This document shows positions 41,892 to 43,425 of a stretch of DNA of 43,425 nt, piece by piece (the first letter of the stretch is position 1; each line of letters begins with the position of its first letter). Made by a program: the position numbers and the translations under genes. Below the pieces are notes generated by a model. That model was not told the DNA's origin and did not search any database. It was given only the letters and a program-made list of their open reading frames with translations. This DNA is from Bacteroidota bacterium. GTDB taxonomy: Bacteria; Bacteroidota; Bacteroidia; Bacteroidales; F082. The stretch covers positions 1 through 43,425 of the forward strand of contig JABMPH010000356.1 of assembly GCA_013203805.1 (NCBI GenBank), written 5' to 3'.

Positions 41892-43425
41892 ATGTCTATC
41901 AATCCTATATCAACAACATTTGAACTCGCAGATGGAAGATCTGTTACAATAGAAACAGGCAAACTTGCCAAGCAAGCTGATGGCGCTGTAGTAGTAAAAA
42001 TGGGCAACACAATGATACTAGCTACTGTTGTTGCCGCTAACGATGCAAGAGAAGATGTTGATTTTCTTCCATTAAGTGTAGACTATAAAGAGAAATATGC
42101 TGCTGCTGGAAAATTCCCAGGTGGTTTTTTCAAACGCGAAGCAAGACCCTCAGAATATGAAATTCTTATATCACGCTTAATCGACCGTGCACTAAGACCA
42201 TTATTCCCCAGCGATTTTCACGCAGAAACTCAAATGCTTGTTTCATTAATTTCTGTTGAGAATGATGTGAGTCCTGATGCATTAGCTGCTTTAGCTGCGT
42301 CAGCTGCCTTAATGGTATCCGACATTCCATTTAATGGACCAATTTCTGAAGTACGTGTTGCCAGAATAAATGGTGAATTTGTTGTAAACCCAACACTTTC
42401 TGCTTTAGCAGAAGCTGACATTGAGCTAATCGTAGCTGCTTCAATGGAAAATATCATGATGGTTGAAGGTGAGATGAAAGAAGTAAGCGAAGCTGAAATG
42501 CTTGAAGCTATTCAAGTTGGCCATGATGCTATTAAAATACAGTGTCAAGCACAAATTGACCTTGCTGCTTTAGTTGAAAAAGCTAAAACAAAACGTGAGT
42601 ATTGTCACGAAAAAAATGACGAAGAACTAAAAATAAAAGTAAAAGAAGCTACCTATCAAAAGTGTTATGATATCGCCAAACAAGGCAATGCCGACAAACA
42701 TGCAAGATCAGATGCTTTTAAAGCAGCTCGTGATGAGTTTCTTGAAACTTTTGAAGAAGAAGAAAGAGCAGCGGTAACAGGGTTAGTAAAAAGATATTTC
42801 CACGATGTAGAGAAAGAAGCTGTTCGTGATTCGATGCTTAACGAAAATATTCGTTTAGATGGAAGAGCAATGAACGAAATTCGTCCTATTTGGTCTGAAG
42901 TAGATTATTTGCCTTCAACACATGGTTCAGCAATTTTCACAAGAGGCGAAACACAATCATTAGTTACAGTTACACTTGGAAGTAAATTAAACGAGCAAAA
43001 AGTAGATGGTGCTGTAATTTCAGGAAATAGAGATTTCATGTTACATTATAATTTCCCTCCATTTTCAACAGGCGAAGTTAAGCGTATGATGGGTGTAAGC
43101 CGTAGAGAAGTTGGTCATGGTAATCTTGCTGAACGTGCATTGAAACAAGTTATTCCGGGAGGAGAAAAAAATCCTTATACCATAAGAATTGTATCTGACA
43201 TACTCGAATCAAACGGTTCATCTTCGATGGCATCTGTTTGTGGTGGAACATTAGCTCTTATGGATGCCGGTGTAAAAATATCAAAACCAGTAGCAGGAAT
43301 TGCAATGGGTTTAATCACAGATCCTACTTCTGGAAAATACGTAGTTCTGTCAGATATTCTTGGAGATGAAGATCACCTTGGCGATATGGATTTCAAAGTT
43401 ACAGGTACTAAAGATGGTATTACAG
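41892..43425 (+). CDS. pnp: Polyribonucleotide nucleotidyltransferase (3' truncated by window edge)
   Basis: PNPase degrades RNA phosphorolytically from the 3' end. The frame is open from ATG 41892 to the end of the window, so about 511 codons are present and the C-terminal KH and S1 domains lie beyond it. The first RNase PH domain has [31 protein letters not shown] and [13 protein letters not shown] helical linker follows. The second RNase PH domain includes [36 protein letters not shown], the [14 protein letters not shown] block, and [10 protein letters not shown] with catalytic-region Ser and Asp. No distinct promoter was found in the 38 bp after the rpsO terminator, so pnp may depend on readthrough. 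Confidence 0.97.
   Translation, partial: MSINPISTTFELADGRSVTIETGKLAKQADGAVVVKMGNTMILATVVAANDAREDVDFLPLSVDYKEKYAAAGKFPGGFFKREARPSEYEILISRLIDRALRPLFPSDFHAETQMLVSLISVENDVSPDALAALAASAALMVSDIPFNGPISEVRVARINGEFVVNPTLSALAEADIELIVAASMENIMMVEGEMKEVSEAEMLEAIQVGHDAIKIQCQAQIDLAALVEKAKTKREYCHEKNDEELKIKVKEATYQKCYDIAKQGNADKHARSDAFKAARDEFLETFEEEERAAVTGLVKRYFHDVEKEAVRDSMLNENIRLDGRAMNEIRPIWSEVDYLPSTHGSAIFTRGETQSLVTVTLGSKLNEQKVDGAVISGNRDFMLHYNFPPFSTGEVKRMMGVSRREVGHGNLAERALKQVIPGGEKNPYTIRIVSDILESNGSSSMASVCGGTLALMDAGVKISKPVAGIAMGLITDPTSGKYVVLSDILGDEDHLGDMDFKVTGTKDGIT

Noticed and set aside
1..43425. tRNA, rRNA, CRISPR arrays, phage or transposase genes
   Set aside because: I scanned the gaps between genes for cloverleaf arms, spaced repeats and transposase motifs and saw none; only palindromic repeats at 11944 and 39380 suggest mobile DNA.

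Overview
The window is a 43.4 kb piece of a low-G+C chromosome from a member of the Bacteroidota, probably class Bacteroidia (the order is a guess; a Marinilabiliales-like marine or sediment lineage would fit). The evidence is promoters of the Bacteroidota type (-7 TAnnTTTG, -33 TTG/TTTG, about 19-20 bp apart) in front of many genes, a fused SecDF, a type IX secretion sorting domain on a secreted nuclease, a TPR-membrane-HTH regulator, a GrpE/DnaJ pair without HrcA, and almost no Shine-Dalgarno sequences. Both ends cut housekeeping genes: infB (5' part missing) and pnp (3' part missing). I saw no rRNA, tRNA, CRISPR array, prophage or transposase.

Layout. 1-1.5 kb: end of infB with a terminator. 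1.6-7.3 kb (minus strand): ChaN-like haem-binding protein, cytidine deaminase, O-antigen ligase-like protein, a C-terminal processing protease, yidD, rnpA, and a 55-codon leader-like ORF 4 nt before the TTG start of rnpA. 7.5-12.7 kb (plus): a sugar MFS transporter, a 1047-residue fusion of a beta-phosphoglucomutase-like HAD domain with a GH65 disaccharide phosphorylase, a dispersed palindromic repeat, and a uridine kinase-like P-loop kinase. 12.9-17.2 kb: grpE, dnaJ and a NatAB-like ABC exporter. 17.2-23.8 kb: a DUF6265-like lipoprotein (minus), secDF, a secreted nickel-superoxide-dismutase-like protein, folC and a TylF-like methyltransferase. 23.9-32.9 kb is mostly minus: a T9SS-exported nuclease, a YehS-like protein, a plant-type acyl-ACP desaturase, Ric/ScdA divergent from an NsrR-like Rrf2 regulator, pyruvate kinase, an ICMT/PEMT-like methyltransferase, a candidate 41-residue small protein, a TPR/HTH regulator, and IPP isomerase. 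33-40.8 kb (plus): a TetR-regulated envelope operon. 40.8-43.4 kb: a HdeD/DUF308-like membrane protein, rpsO and pnp.

How the genes work together. The MFS transporter and the fused HAD-GH65 enzyme form a compact disaccharide import, phosphorolysis and phosphoglucose module. Ric, the Rrf2 regulator and the O2-dependent di-iron desaturase, together with the Ni-SOD-like protein, indicate an organism that meets oxygen and nitrosative stress. The most system-like locus is 33.0-40.8 kb: a self-regulated TetR gene, a periplasmic LolA/LolB-fold carrier, three LolC/E-MacB-type permeases (two of them tandem paralogues), one LolD-type ATPase and an outer-membrane barrel. The parts suggest inner-to-outer-membrane transport of a lipid or lipoprotein, but the substrate is unknown. 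The second candidate for new biology is the Ni-SOD-like protein, whose nickel-hook histidine would be exposed by signal peptidase rather than by a dedicated SodX protease.
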